A stretch of DNA of 64,000 bases from Ginsengibacter sp963792025 (GTDB taxonomy: Bacteria; Bacteroidota; Bacteroidia; Chitinophagales; Chitinophagaceae). The notes beneath the pieces are model-generated. The model saw only the letters and a list, made by a program, of their open reading frames with translations, did not search any database and was not told where the DNA came from. Location of the stretch: NCBI GenBank assembly GCA_963792025.1, contig CAWBUS010000019.1:62001-126000 (forward strand), read 5' to 3'. The stretch's first letter is position 1; each line of letters begins with the position of its first letter. Positions 8,296 to 18,896 of this stretch are shown one piece after another. A program made the position numbers and the translations under genes.

Positions 8296-11200
8296 ATGAG
8301 AAATCTAACAATCTGCTTAGTAAAGCAGGCATTTGCATTAATCATTTTTTTATCCCTTTCATTTATCGTTACAGCCCAAAAAAAAATCTCGGGTAGGGTG
8401 ACCGATAGGAACGGAAATCCTGTTCAAAAAGCATCCGTGATAGTAAAGGGAACAAACACCGGTACTCTTACCGACGCGGATGGTGCCTACAGCATCACAG
8501 TTCCTTCCAATGGTAAAATTCTTCAGTTTTCTTCGCTTGATATGGCTCCCCTGGACGTCATTATTGGCACTGAAACAAACATAAGCCCATCGTTGAAGAG
8601 TGTAGAAACTGTGCTTGGAGATGTTGTGGTAGTTGGTTACGGTACTCAAAAACGAACCGCTGTTACAGGTGCCATTTCAACAGTTAGCGGTAAAGTACTC
8701 AATGAGCTTCCTGTGATAAGCGTAGAATCAGCTTTGCAGGGCCGGGTGCCCGGTGTTTCAGTTGTTAACAACGGAAGTCCCGGAAGTTCTCCCCTCGTTA
8801 CCATAAGAGGTATCAGTTCTATAAGTTATGCTTCGAACCCTTTATATGTTGTAGATGGATTTCCTACAGGTGATTTGTCAACAATCGATACACATGACAT
8901 TCAGTCTGTGGATGTTTTGAAGGATGCTTCCGCAGCAGCCATCTACGGTTCGCGAGCTACTAATGGTGTCATTATGATTACTACCAAAAAAGGCAGCAGA
9001 GACAGGAAATTGCATATCAGTCTTGATTCTTACTATGGTATTCAAGATGTTACGCAAAGATTGAGTTTACTGAATCCATCCCAGTTTGACCAATATGCTC
9101 TCGCTTACAGGGGGAGCTTGGTACCAAGGCGTGATCCCAGTTATGTTCCGCAGTGGAATAACCAGCCAATATACCAGGGCGCTTCAACTACCTACGGCAA
9201 CAACGTTACCGATTGGCAGGATGCTTATTTTAAGCAGGGTGCAATGACCTCAACCAATATTGGCCTAAGCGGCGGAAATGATGTTTCCAGGTTTTATGCT
9301 TCGGCGGGTTATTTAGATCAAACAGGCACCGCGCCTACCGTTGGGTACAAACGTTTTAATTTTCGTATCAATTCAGAGCATAAAATAAGCAAGGTGTTCA
9401 CTTTTGGAGAGAACCTGTATGCTGCTTCTGGCGACCAGGCTTATGACAATAATGAAACCGGCAGCAGGTCGAATTTAATGAACGTTATCAGGATGATGCC
9501 ATACATGCCGGTCTATGATCCTACCACTTCCGATGGATTTAGAGGCGTAAACTCTGTTTTGGATGGAGGTGATCCCACGAATCCAGTAGAAAATGCAACG
9601 GTTAATAATCCTGGCCACCGCACTACCGCGAAAGTTTTAGGCACTGCCTACCTGGAAGTCAATTTTACTAAATGGTTAAAATTTCGTTCCACATTCGGTA
9701 TTGATTATTCCAACCAATTAGATTACCGGTTTGCACCCATATTTAATGATTCGGGTTCTGTAGCCGGTTCCAGCTCAATTTTAGCTGGCATTACCAATAA
9801 CCGGTCGATTTCTACTACTCAGCTGTATACAGAACAATTTACATTTGATAAGACTTTTGGTAACCATCATATTAATGCAATCGCTGTTTATGAATACCAG
9901 GGTCAGAATATCAAGAATGAAAATGCCAGCGGCAACCAGGCCTCAAATACCCTCAAAACGCTGAATAATGCCAGCAATGTATCTGCTCAAACTCTTAGTC
10001 AAAATATTAATATTATATCTTATGTTGGTCGCGTAAATTACGATTTCAAAGGAAAATACTTGATTAGCGGCGCATTTCGCCGGGATGGTGGTTCTTATTG
10101 GGCGCCCGGCCACAAATGGCAAGGTTTCCCTTCTGCTTCAGTGGGTTGGAGAATTGACCAGGAGGATTTCATGAAAAGCATCCCAAAAATTTCTGAATTA
10201 AAATTGCGTGCCGGCTATGGTATCACAGGTCTTAACGGAGCAGTTTTAGGTGCTACCCCCTGGTTAGCAAGTGTTAGCGCGAATAGCGCTTATTATCCTT
10301 TCGGCAACAATCTTACGGGTGGGCCTGTTTCTTCAATTCAGTCCTTAGGAAATACAGCATTGAATTGGGAAACTACAAAGCAATTAAATATTGGCCTGGA
10401 TTTGGGATTGTTGAACAATGCAGTTACTTTGACTGCTGAGTATTATCAACGCAGAACCGACAATTTGATTTTAGCTGTTCCGTTACCTCCTTCTATGGGT
10501 TATTTAAATAGTAGCGTAATAACAAACGCGGGCTCTATGAGTAACAATGGGGTTGAATTGCAATTAGGTTACAATCACAGGGTAGGCGATTTCCAATGGA
10601 ATGCAATGGGACTTATCAGCTTTGTAACAAATGAGGTTCATTCGTTAGCTCCGGGGGTCACTAATATTCAAGCGGGCGCTGATGGTGATTTTACAGAGGG
10701 GTACAATGTTACGCAAACAGCGCCGGGGCATCCAATCCAATCTTTGTATGGCTACGTGGTAGAGGGGATTTTTCAGGATGCCGCTGGTGTACAAAAGCAC
10801 GCGACTCAAGCAGCTGGGACAGCACCTGGTGATCTTATGTTCAAGGACTTGAATCATGATGGTGTTATTGACGCCAAAGACGAAACGTACCTGGGTAGCT
10901 TTATTCCTAAGTATACTTATTCGTTTAATCTTGGAGCGAGCTATAAAAACTTTAGTTTGAGCGTATTCTTTTCGGGAGTACAGGGTAATAAGATATATAA
11001 TGCAACCCGTACCGCTACAGAAGGTATGATTCGCTTTTTTAATGCAGGTACACGCGTATTGGATGCCTGGACGCCAACCAATACCAACACAGATGTGCCA
11101 CGTGCAATAGCGGCAGATCCAAATAATAATGCACGTTCGTCTACCCGATTCGTTGAAGATGGCTCGTATTTACGCCTGAAAAATATCGAGTTGAGCTACA

Positions 11201-11421
11201 ACATACCTGCGAAATCTTTACAGTCTTTAACCAAGGGCGTTGTTAGTAATTTCAAAATTTATATCTCGGCACAGAATATTCTGACGTTTACAAAGTATTC
11301 GGGGCTCGATCCCGAAGTGGGCAATAAAGCACCTGGATCATCATCATTAACCAATGGCATTGATTATGCGGAGTATCCTGCCCCGCACGGATATCAAATT
11401 GGAATTAACGCAAATTTCTAA
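8296..11421 (+). CDS. susC: SusC/RagA-family TonB-linked outer-membrane transporter
   Basis: 1041 residues from the ATG at 8296 (an upstream in-frame TTG at 8290 is less likely). A signal peptide ending near VTAQ is followed by a carboxypeptidase-like beta-sandwich (KKISGRVTDRNGNPV, residues about 30-110), a VVVVGYGTQ TonB-box-like segment and the plug domain with ALQGRVPGVSV, VTIRGISS, YVVDGFP and KDASAAAIYGSRATNGVI. The rest is the 22-strand barrel, ending in an aromatic residue (GINANF). It imports oligosaccharides through the outer membrane using TonB energy, with SusD as its lid. susD begins 38 bases downstream. The substrate is unknown; the xylan operon upstream suggests xylan-derived glycans. 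Confidence 0.95.
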   Translation: MRNLTICLVKQAFALIIFLSLSFIVTAQKKISGRVTDRNGNPVQKASVIVKGTNTGTLTDADGAYSITVPSNGKILQFSSLDMAPLDVIIGTETNISPSLKSVETVLGDVVVVGYGTQKRTAVTGAISTVSGKVLNELPVISVESALQGRVPGVSVVNNGSPGSSPLVTIRGISSISYASNPLYVVDGFPTGDLSTIDTHDIQSVDVLKDASAAAIYGSRATNGVIMITTKKGSRDRKLHISLDSYYGIQDVTQRLSLLNPSQFDQYALAYRGSLVPRRDPSYVPQWNNQPIYQGASTTYGNNVTDWQDAYFKQGAMTSTNIGLSGGNDVSRFYASAGYLDQTGTAPTVGYKRFNFRINSEHKISKVFTFGENLYAASGDQAYDNNETGSRSNLMNVIRMMPYMPVYDPTTSDGFRGVNSVLDGGDPTNPVENATVNNPGHRTTAKVLGTAYLEVNFTKWLKFRSTFGIDYSNQLDYRFAPIFNDSGSVAGSSSILAGITNNRSISTTQLYTEQFTFDKTFGNHHINAIAVYEYQGQNIKNENASGNQASNTLKTLNNASNVSAQTLSQNINIISYVGRVNYDFKGKYLISGAFRRDGGSYWAPGHKWQGFPSASVGWRIDQEDFMKSIPKISELKLRAGYGITGLNGAVLGATPWLASVSANSAYYPFGNNLTGGPVSSIQSLGNTALNWETTKQLNIGLDLGLLNNAVTLTAEYYQRRTDNLILAVPLPPSMGYLNSSVITNAGSMSNNGVELQLGYNHRVGDFQWNAMGLISFVTNEVHSLAPGVTNIQAGADGDFTEGYNVTQTAPGHPIQSLYGYVVEGIFQDAAGVQKHATQAAGTAPGDLMFKDLNHDGVIDAKDETYLGSFIPKYTYSFNLGASYKNFSLSVFFSGVQGNKIYNATRTATEGMIRFFNAGTRVLDAWTPTNTNTDVPRAIAADPNNNARSSTRFVEDGSYLRLKNIELSYNIPAKSLQSLTKGVVSNFKIYISAQNILTFTKYSGLDPEVGNKAPGSSSLTNGIDYAEYPAPHGYQIGINANF

Positions 11422-11459
11422 GAGAAAATTAAAATACAAATATTTATAAATTCAAAATT

Positions 11460-12983
11460 ATGAAGCGAAATATTAAAATACTCAGTGTAACTATTGTCCT
11501 GGTTACCGCAGTCATATTTGGCTGTAATAAAAAGCTGAATCAAAGCGATCAGAATAATCCAACAACAGAAAGCTATTTTAAAACAGCTGCGGAACTTCAA
11601 AATGGCGTAAATGCAGTCTATTCAACTATGCGTTCGGGAAACCTGTGGGGCCGTGAAGGGTTCTATTTCCATGAAGTAAGGGGCGGTGAAATGGCACCAG
11701 GGGGACCTCAGTTGGGTTCGACATACCAGGAAGTATTGCTTCAACCTTCTCCATCAGCTACAAACGGACTAATAGGCGAGATGTGGACCGGAAGCTATCA
11801 AATGATTAACAGGGCTAACCTGGTTATTTCAAAAGCGCCTGGTATAACTGATAATACGGCGCTGAGAGATGTAACAGTTGGGGAAGCAGAATTTTTGCGT
11901 GCATGGGCTTATTTTGAACTGGTTGCCCATTGGGGCAATGTGCCGCTCTATACTGAACCTATTACATCTCCTACAGATTATAAAACTCAATCACCGGCTG
12001 CTGATATTTACACATTAATTATTAGCGACTTAACTGATGCAGCTTCAAAATTACCAGATGTTGCGGCGGATCAGGGAAGGGCTACCAAAGGCGCGGCTTA
12101 TGCACTATTGGGAAGGGTGCAAATGCAGAACGGTGATTATGCGGCCGCAAAAACAGCGCTTTTGAATGATTATGGGAAATATTCGCTTGTTTCTAATTTT
12201 TCTGACAATTTTGATGGGGACGTCAAGTTAGGAAGCACGCAGATAAACGGGACCGGGAAAGAGTTTAATGCAGAATCTATTTTTGAATTACCTTTTGTAG
12301 ATAAGGGTGATGACAACTTCAACTGGGGCTACACTGGTGAAGGGCCTACAGCAGATGCAAGTATAATGCGCAGCCAGGAGTATGGCATAGTATGGGGTAA
12401 TGTTATTCCTTCTGATCAAATCCTCAATGAATTTGAGCCTGGCGATCCAAGGTATAAAATGACTTTTTATGAGTCTGGCGACAAGATTGTGACGATGGGT
12501 GGCACTGTGCCTGGCTATGCTCTCACGGAAAGTGGAATGAATGTGGCTCAAAGTAAGCACAACAGCGTTGCCCAGAAAAGGGTCTATCGCAAATACTCAG
12601 TACTTGATTGGAGTGACGATGGTTTTCATCCCGACGGTATTAATCAGCGCTTGATCCGCTATGCCGATGTTCTCCTGATGCTTGCAGAATGTGAAGCTGA
12701 AGTAGGAACTCCTGCACAGGCAGCCAGTTACATCAATGAAGTACGTAGCCGCCCGGGTGTTAATATGCCCCCTGTCGCATTAACTTCACATGACGCGGCA
12801 ATAAATGCCGTGATGCATGAATATGCTGTTGAGTTTGCTGGTGAAGAACGTAGTGATGTGAACATTTTACGTTGGAGGGCAAAAGGGTATTACCCATCAA
12901 TCAGGCCTGATCCAACACCAGGACAGGTATCTTTGTTGCCAATTCCTTCATCGGAAATCGCTGCTAACCCTTTAATAAAATAA
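11460..12983 (+). CDS. susD: SusD/RagB-family surface glycan-binding lipoprotein
   Basis: 507 residues. The lipoprotein signal peptide ends with the lipobox VIFGC (Cys22). The SusD fold is shown by the N-terminal FKTAAELQNGVNAVY TPR-like segment, RAWAYFELVAHWGNVPL, the region near LLGRVQMQNGDYAAAK, and the C-terminal LIRYADVLLMLAECEAE and AVEFAGEERSDVNILRW motifs. It caps the SusC channel on the cell surface and binds the glycan. It is followed by a clear hairpin terminator, so susC-susD is a transcription unit, with possible read-through to the FG-GAP genes. Confidence 0.95.
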   Translation: MKRNIKILSVTIVLVTAVIFGCNKKLNQSDQNNPTTESYFKTAAELQNGVNAVYSTMRSGNLWGREGFYFHEVRGGEMAPGGPQLGSTYQEVLLQPSPSATNGLIGEMWTGSYQMINRANLVISKAPGITDNTALRDVTVGEAEFLRAWAYFELVAHWGNVPLYTEPITSPTDYKTQSPAADIYTLIISDLTDAASKLPDVAADQGRATKGAAYALLGRVQMQNGDYAAAKTALLNDYGKYSLVSNFSDNFDGDVKLGSTQINGTGKEFNAESIFELPFVDKGDDNFNWGYTGEGPTADASIMRSQEYGIVWGNVIPSDQILNEFEPGDPRYKMTFYESGDKIVTMGGTVPGYALTESGMNVAQSKHNSVAQKRVYRKYSVLDWSDDGFHPDGINQRLIRYADVLLMLAECEAEVGTPAQAASYINEVRSRPGVNMPPVALTSHDAAINAVMHEYAVEFAGEERSDVNILRWRAKGYYPSIRPDPTPGQVSLLPIPSSEIAANPLIK

Positions 12984-13002
12984 GTTGACATAATTCTGAT
13001 AC

Positions 13003-13034
13003 ATAGAGGCTATTCACATAGCCTCTATTTTTTT
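13003..13034 (+). terminator. Rho-independent terminator after susD
   Basis: ATAGAGGCTA (13003-13012) pairs perfectly with TAGCCTCTAT (13019-13028) around a six-base loop, followed directly by a T-run to 13034. It lies 20 bases after the susD stop and 70 bases before the next gene. Confidence 0.85.
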
Positions 13035-13103
13035 GCCGTTTCGGATTTTGTAACGATCGTGGTTTAATGAAATAAATTTGTTAAAAGTATAACTTGCAAT
13101 TGC

Positions 13104-16100
13104 ATGAAAGAGAGATTTGTCCATTGGAGGTATTTAGTTTTTTTTGCACTGATTGCTTTTTTGACGTCGTGTACTCATAAGCCAAAAGACACTTTATTCA
13201 CCCAGCTCAGCAGTGCGGCTTCAGGTATTCATTTTAGTAACGATGTTCACGATAGCGATTCTTCACGGTCTTTTATTAATGAGTTTGGCTATATGGGCGG
13301 CGGCGTAGGTATTGGCGACTTTAATAATGATGGATTAAAAGACATTTTTTTTTCCGGAAATCAGACGAGCTGTCGGCTCTACATCAATAAAGGAAACAAC
13401 CAGTTTGAAGATATAACTGAGAAAGCAGGCCTCACCACCGATGTTTGGTGCACCGGGGTTAGTATTGTGGATATTAATAATGATGGCTACGACGACATAT
13501 ATGTTTGTGTGTTTGGAAAAGACCTGCAGCACCCGGCAAAAAATCTCTTATTCATTAATCAGCATAACCTGACGTTTAAGGAAGAAGCGGCAGAGTATGG
13601 ACTTGCCGATACCGGTAATTCCACCCAGGCCGTTTTTTTTGACTACGACAAGGATGGCGATCTTGATATGTATCTTACCAATTACCTGCTGAGTAGTAAA
13701 AATGGGAACACGATTTTTCCACGCGACAGAAGTGGAAGGTCTCCCGCAAACGACAGACTTTATAGAAATGATGGCAACGCACCAGGTATTAACCACCCGG
13801 TTTTTCATGATGTAACCCTGCAGGCAAATATCAAAGAGGATGGTTATGGCCTGGGCGTTACTGTAAGCGATTTCAATGATGATGGGTGGCCGGACATTTA
13901 TGTGGCCAATGATTTTTTAAGCAATGATGAATTGTGGCTTAATAACAGGAATGGAACTTTTACTAATATCATAAGCGAGTCAATACAGCACCAGAGTTAC
14001 TCCAGCATGGGGGCTGATGCCGCAGATATTAATGACGACGGTTTGCCAGATATTGTTACACTTGATATGCTGCCGGAATCCAATGAACGGAAAAAAACAG
14101 CTTTTTCCTTTATGAATTATGACAGGTACCAGGCCGAACGTAATATGGGCTATGAACCGGAATTTATGCGTAATATGCTTCAACTGAACAATGGATGTTA
14201 TAAATCGGGGGACACCAGCATTCCTTTTTTCAGTGAAATAGGGCAATTGGCCGGAATTGAGGCTACGGACTGGAGCTGGAGCGTGCTGCTGGCAGATTTC
14301 AATAATGACGGATGGAAGGACATGCATATCACGAACGGCATTGGCAGGGATTTTATAGATGAAGATTTCCTTGCGTTCAGTAATAAAATATTTAGCAGCA
14401 ACCAAACGAGGAAAGAGCAGGAAAAAACAATCCGCGAAAAACTGGCTTCGCTCAATCATGTCAATCTACCCAATTACCTGTACCTCAACAAGGGCAATTA
14501 TACATTTGCTGACGCATCAGAAACCGCTGGCATTAATAGCCCGGGTATGTCAAACGGAGCGGCTTATGTTGATTTAGATAATGATGGCGATCTGGACCTC
14601 GTGGTGAATAATATTGACCAGGAAGCCTTCGTCTTCATCAACAATACAAATCAAAAAAACAAACCACGCCAAAATCATTTTTTAAGCCTGCGGTTACAGG
14701 GTGATACTTTGAATAGGCGGGGATTCGGAACAAAAATTTACGTTTATAATCATGGAAGGATACAGATGCAGGAAGAAAACCCGGTCCGCGGTTATTTTTC
14801 ATCGGTAGATCAGCAATTGCTATTCGGCCTCGGCAAAGACAATCATATTGATTCATTAATAGCAATATGGCCCGACAATAAAAAGCAAATAATAAGGAAC
14901 ATACCTGCCGATACTTTCCTGGTTCTTTCGTGGAAAAATGCAAACTTAAATCAGCTTTTCTCTACGACAAAGCCAACTCCGTTATTTTCGGATATTACAG
15001 ATGCCTCGGGTATTGTATACAGACACTTTGAAAATATTTTTAACGATTATGCTACCCAGCCGTTATTGCCCCACAAATATTCGCAGTTAGGTCCTTTTAT
15101 CGCGACGGGTGATATCAATAATGATGGCCTCACAGATTTCTTTATCGGTGGCGCTTTTAATTTTTCAGGAAAAATATTTACACAACAACCAGGACAAAAT
15201 TTTATTGCAAAGAATCTTACTGACAGCATTAAGATGGAAGAAGATATGGACTGCATCTTTTTTGATGCTGACGGAGACGGAGACCTTGATCTGCTTGTTA
15301 CGTCAGGGGATGTACAGTATGAAGAAAATTCCCCATTTTATAAACCGCGTTTATACCTCAACGATGGAAAAGGAAATTTCAAATTGAGCCCCAATGCCAT
15401 TCCTGCAGATGTGCGAACAATAGCGGGTTGTGTAACCGCAGGCGATTATAACGGTGATGGACAACCTGACTTATTTATAGGAGGACGAGTTTCCAAAACG
15501 TATCCCCTGCCGCCCAGAAGTTTTATCTTACAAAACAATAAAGGAATCTTTACAGATGTAACTGCAAAAGTTTGCCCCGCATTGCAGAAACCAGGGATGG
15601 TTACATCGGCTGTGTGGACAGATTTTGATAATGATAAACAGTTGGATCTTGTAATTGCCGGTGAATGGATGCCCATAAGATTCTTTAAAAATAACCACGG
15701 AATTCTAAAGGAAGTTACCAACTCCACAGGACTCACGCACACAAATGGTATGTGGCGGAGCCTGGTTGCCACCGATATAGATAATGATGGAGACATTGAC
15801 CTGGTCGCCGGGAATCTTGGTCTTAATTGCGAATACCAGGCTACTCCTACAGAACCAATGCAATTGTTTGCTACGGATATGGATGGCAATGGCACTATAG
15901 ACCCCATTATGTTTTATTATATAAAAAATAAGGAGGGCAAAAAACAATCTTTTCCCGGAATCAGCCGCGATCAATTTGCCGAACAGGTGCCCGGTATAAA
16001 AAAGAAATTTCTCCTTTACAAAGATTATGCAGACGCAACTTATGACGATTTTTTTAGCGGAACATCTAAAGATAATATGCTGAAACTCGAATGTGATGAA

Positions 16101-16475
16101 ACACAAAGTTGTTGGTTTGAGAACGTTGGCAACGGCAAGTTTATTCAACATAACTTGCCTATGGAAGCACAGTTTGCACCGGTGAATGCTATCATCTGTG
16201 ATGACATTGATGGCGACGGTTACAAAGATCTTTTACTTGCTGGAAATGATTATCAATCAGACGTGATAACAGGTAGATATGATGCCTCCTATGGTTGTTT
16301 TTTGAAAGGCAGTAGTAAAAAAGCATTTACAAGTGTTCCTCCTGTGCAAAGTGGTTTTATTATAAAAGGAGATGTAAAAAATATGGCGCTCATTAAATTA
16401 TCTAATGGAGAAAAATTAATTCTCGCGGCTGTAAACAATGATTCGATGCGTGTTTTTAAAATTAAAAAGAAATAA
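13104..16475 (+). CDS. Large FG-GAP/VCBS-repeat lipoprotein with ASPIC/UnbV domain
   Basis: 1123 residues. The lipoprotein signal has lipobox AFLTSC (Cys23). The body is a chain of FG-GAP/VCBS repeats, each with a calcium-loop core such as GDFNNDGLKDI, DINNDGYDDIY, DYDKDGDLDMY, DFNDDGWPDIY, DLDNDGDLDLV and DADGDGDLDLL, which would fold as beta-propellers. An ASPIC/UnbV domain sits near residues 525-615 (FLSLRLQGDTLNRRGFG onward), and a second propeller follows. It is likely exposed on the outer membrane. Such proteins often sit next to SusCD in Bacteroidota. Their role is not established; carbohydrate or protein binding is a reasonable inference. No catalytic motif was seen. Confidence 0.85.
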   Translation: MKERFVHWRYLVFFALIAFLTSCTHKPKDTLFTQLSSAASGIHFSNDVHDSDSSRSFINEFGYMGGGVGIGDFNNDGLKDIFFSGNQTSCRLYINKGNNQFEDITEKAGLTTDVWCTGVSIVDINNDGYDDIYVCVFGKDLQHPAKNLLFINQHNLTFKEEAAEYGLADTGNSTQAVFFDYDKDGDLDMYLTNYLLSSKNGNTIFPRDRSGRSPANDRLYRNDGNAPGINHPVFHDVTLQANIKEDGYGLGVTVSDFNDDGWPDIYVANDFLSNDELWLNNRNGTFTNIISESIQHQSYSSMGADAADINDDGLPDIVTLDMLPESNERKKTAFSFMNYDRYQAERNMGYEPEFMRNMLQLNNGCYKSGDTSIPFFSEIGQLAGIEATDWSWSVLLADFNNDGWKDMHITNGIGRDFIDEDFLAFSNKIFSSNQTRKEQEKTIREKLASLNHVNLPNYLYLNKGNYTFADASETAGINSPGMSNGAAYVDLDNDGDLDLVVNNIDQEAFVFINNTNQKNKPRQNHFLSLRLQGDTLNRRGFGTKIYVYNHGRIQMQEENPVRGYFSSVDQQLLFGLGKDNHIDSLIAIWPDNKKQIIRNIPADTFLVLSWKNANLNQLFSTTKPTPLFSDITDASGIVYRHFENIFNDYATQPLLPHKYSQLGPFIATGDINNDGLTDFFIGGAFNFSGKIFTQQPGQNFIAKNLTDSIKMEEDMDCIFFDADGDGDLDLLVTSGDVQYEENSPFYKPRLYLNDGKGNFKLSPNAIPADVRTIAGCVTAGDYNGDGQPDLFIGGRVSKTYPLPPRSFILQNNKGIFTDVTAKVCPALQKPGMVTSAVWTDFDNDKQLDLVIAGEWMPIRFFKNNHGILKEVTNSTGLTHTNGMWRSLVATDIDNDGDIDLVAGNLGLNCEYQATPTEPMQLFATDMDGNGTIDPIMFYYIKNKEGKKQSFPGISRDQFAEQVPGIKKKFLLYKDYADATYDDFFSGTSKDNMLKLECDETQSCWFENVGNGKFIQHNLPMEAQFAPVNAIICDDIDGDGYKDLLLAGNDYQSDVITGRYDASYGCFLKGSSKKAFTSVPPVQSGFIIKGDVKNMALIKLSNGEKLILAAVNNDSMRVFKIKKK

Positions 16476-16601
16476 TGCGTGCTGATTTTTGCTAACAGAC
16501 GATTATTTGAGTTTAATAAATTACAAACAGATTCATTTCTTAAAAGGCATCAATAAATGCACCATGACAACTAAACTTATCATACCTTTTCTTCAAGACT
16601 G

Positions 16602-18847
16602 ATGATAAAAAATTCTATCGTTTTAAAGCCTCCCGCATAAATCTTTTATTGCTTTGCATTTTGTCTTTCGTGTTTACTTCCTGCAAACACAAAGTGCTCC
16701 CAAACCAGTACATGATTGATCTTTTAAAGACCTCAGAAAAAAATTTTAATAGCCCGAACAATGTTTTTTATCCTGAAGCAACCGTAAAACTTTGCGATTC
16801 AATTTTGGAAAATTCTTCCGATAAAGATGCGCAAATGCAGGCGCTTAATAAGAAAGCAAACGCACTTTTGCAATTAGGGCAGGAACAAAAAGCCATAGAT
16901 ATTTTCCAGGAGTTGCTTAATAAAATTCCTTTGGGATATATTGACCAAAGGCAATCGGTAATGAAAGATCTGGCCATTGCTTATATGCGATTAGGTGAAA
17001 GGATGAATTGTATTAACATGCACAACGGTGAATCGTGCATATACCCGCTTTCAAAAGCCGCTGTACATCAAGATAAAACAGGCTCGGAAAAAGCCATCGA
17101 AATATACAAAGACTTATTAAGGGAAAATCCCGGCGACTTAGAATCCAGGTGGCTGTTAAATATTGCTTACATGACCACAGGTGGCTATCCGGAGCAAGTG
17201 CCACCACAATTTCTTTTGCAAGTAAAGAATGATGATACGATGCATCTTGTAAAACCATTCACAGATGTTGCGGCAAACTTGGGTCTTAATTTTAAATGCC
17301 AGGCAGGAGGAACCATTGTTGACGATTTTAATAATGATGGTTATCCTGATGTGGTCATAAGCAGCTGGTCACCTTCGGAACCTATGCATTATTACCGGAA
17401 TAATGCCAATGGAACTTTTACAGACATGTCTGATTCATCCGGCTTGGGATATTTAACAGGTGGTTTGAATATGATGCAAACAGATTATAACAATGATGGA
17501 TTAAAAGATATATTCGTATTGAGAGGTGGCTGGAAGGGAACTTTCGGTAAAATGCCTAATTCATTGTTGAGAAATAATGGTGACGGAACATTCACTGATG
17601 TTACAAAACAAAGCGGCCTGCTTTCCTTTCACCCAACTCAAACGGCTACGTGGGCAGACTTTAATAATGATGGCTGGCTCGATGTTTTTATTGGAAATGA
17701 AACTACGCCGGGTGAAGAGGTTCACCCATGCGAATTATACATAAATAATAAAAACGGAACATTTACAGAAATGGCAGCAAAGGCCGGCTGTGCCATAACT
17801 CAGTTTGTAAAAGGTGTTACTTCGGGCGACTATAATAACGATGGACTCACCGATATTTTCATTTCTACTTTAAACGGTAATAAAATATTATTGAAAAATG
17901 AATCGACTAAAAATGGCGTTGTAAAATTTACAGATGTCAGCAAAGAAGCTGGCTTAGCTACTAACAAGTCACGCACTTTCCCTACCTGGTTTTGGGATTA
18001 TGATAATGATGGTTGGCTTGATATACTTGTGTGCGGATATGAATTTAACGAATCACTTGCCTCTTACGCAGGAGCTGAAGCAATGCATGGGGCTGTAAAC
18101 AATGCAGGCAAAGTTTTTTTATTCAGGAACAATCACGATGGAACTTTTGAAGATGTATCGGCCAAGGTTGGATTGAATAAAATTGCTTTTGCGATGGGAT
18201 CCAATTTTGGCGACATAGACAACGATGGTTACCTCGATTTTTATCTTGGTACAGGAAATCCATCCTTTAAATCAGTTATCCCAAACAAATTGTTTAAAAA
18301 TATGGGCGGTAAAAGTTTTTTGGATGTAACCACTTCGGCACGTGTGGGCAATTTGCAAAAAGGCCACGGCGTATCGTTTGTTGATCTTAACAACGATGGT
18401 AACGAAGACATCTATATTAAAATGGGTGGTGCCTATTCAGGAGATGCTTACGAAAATTCATTGTATTTAAATCCGGGTCAAAACAATAATCACTGGGTCA
18501 ATCTTTTGTTGGAAGGTACTGTTTCTAACAAAGTGGCAATAGGCGCAAAAATAAAAGTAACGTTTAAAGAAAATAATATAGAAAGATCTGTTTACAGGGA
18601 TGTAAATTCAGGCGGAAGTTTTGGCTCTAATCCTTTGCGGCAGCATATTGGTATTGGCCAGGCAGCATCCATTGAAAAGATTGAAATAACCTGGCCCGTA
18701 ACGGGTAAGATGCAGGTATTTGAAAATCCGCCGATTGATACAAATATTAAGATAACGGAGGGTGAGAGTACATTCAGCAGTTATAAGCTTGCACGGTTAG
18801 ATTTTATTTCTGAAAGAAAAGGGTTGATAGAATGTTCCCCAAAATAA
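16602..18847 (+). CDS. TPR plus FG-GAP/ASPIC-UnbV lipoprotein, start affected by a frameshift
   Basis: The open frame from a TTG at 16649 lacks a good signal sequence start. An ATG at 16602 in another frame reads MIKNSIV and joins perfectly if one T is restored in the T-run at 16621-16624. This gives MIKNSIVFKASRIN, a hydrophobic stretch and the lipobox FVFTSC, about 748 residues in total. Residues about 50-190 are TPR-like (ALLQLGQEQKAIDIFQELL). FG-GAP repeats with DFNNDGYPDV, DYNNDGLKDIF, DFNNDGWLDVF and DIDNDGYLDFY follow, and an ASPIC/UnbV domain closes the protein (HWVNLLLEG, NSGGSFGSNPLRQHIGIG). It is a surface lipoprotein of unknown role, probably acting with SusCD. Confidence 0.8.
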
Positions 18848-18896
18848 GTATCAATATCCTGAATGATCTAACGATAATAAACCTTAAATAAATTCC

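Noticed and set aside
13980..14459. 159-residue minus-strand open frame inside the first FG-GAP gene
   Set aside because: Antisense shadow of a clearly coding, repeat-rich gene; no independent protein features.
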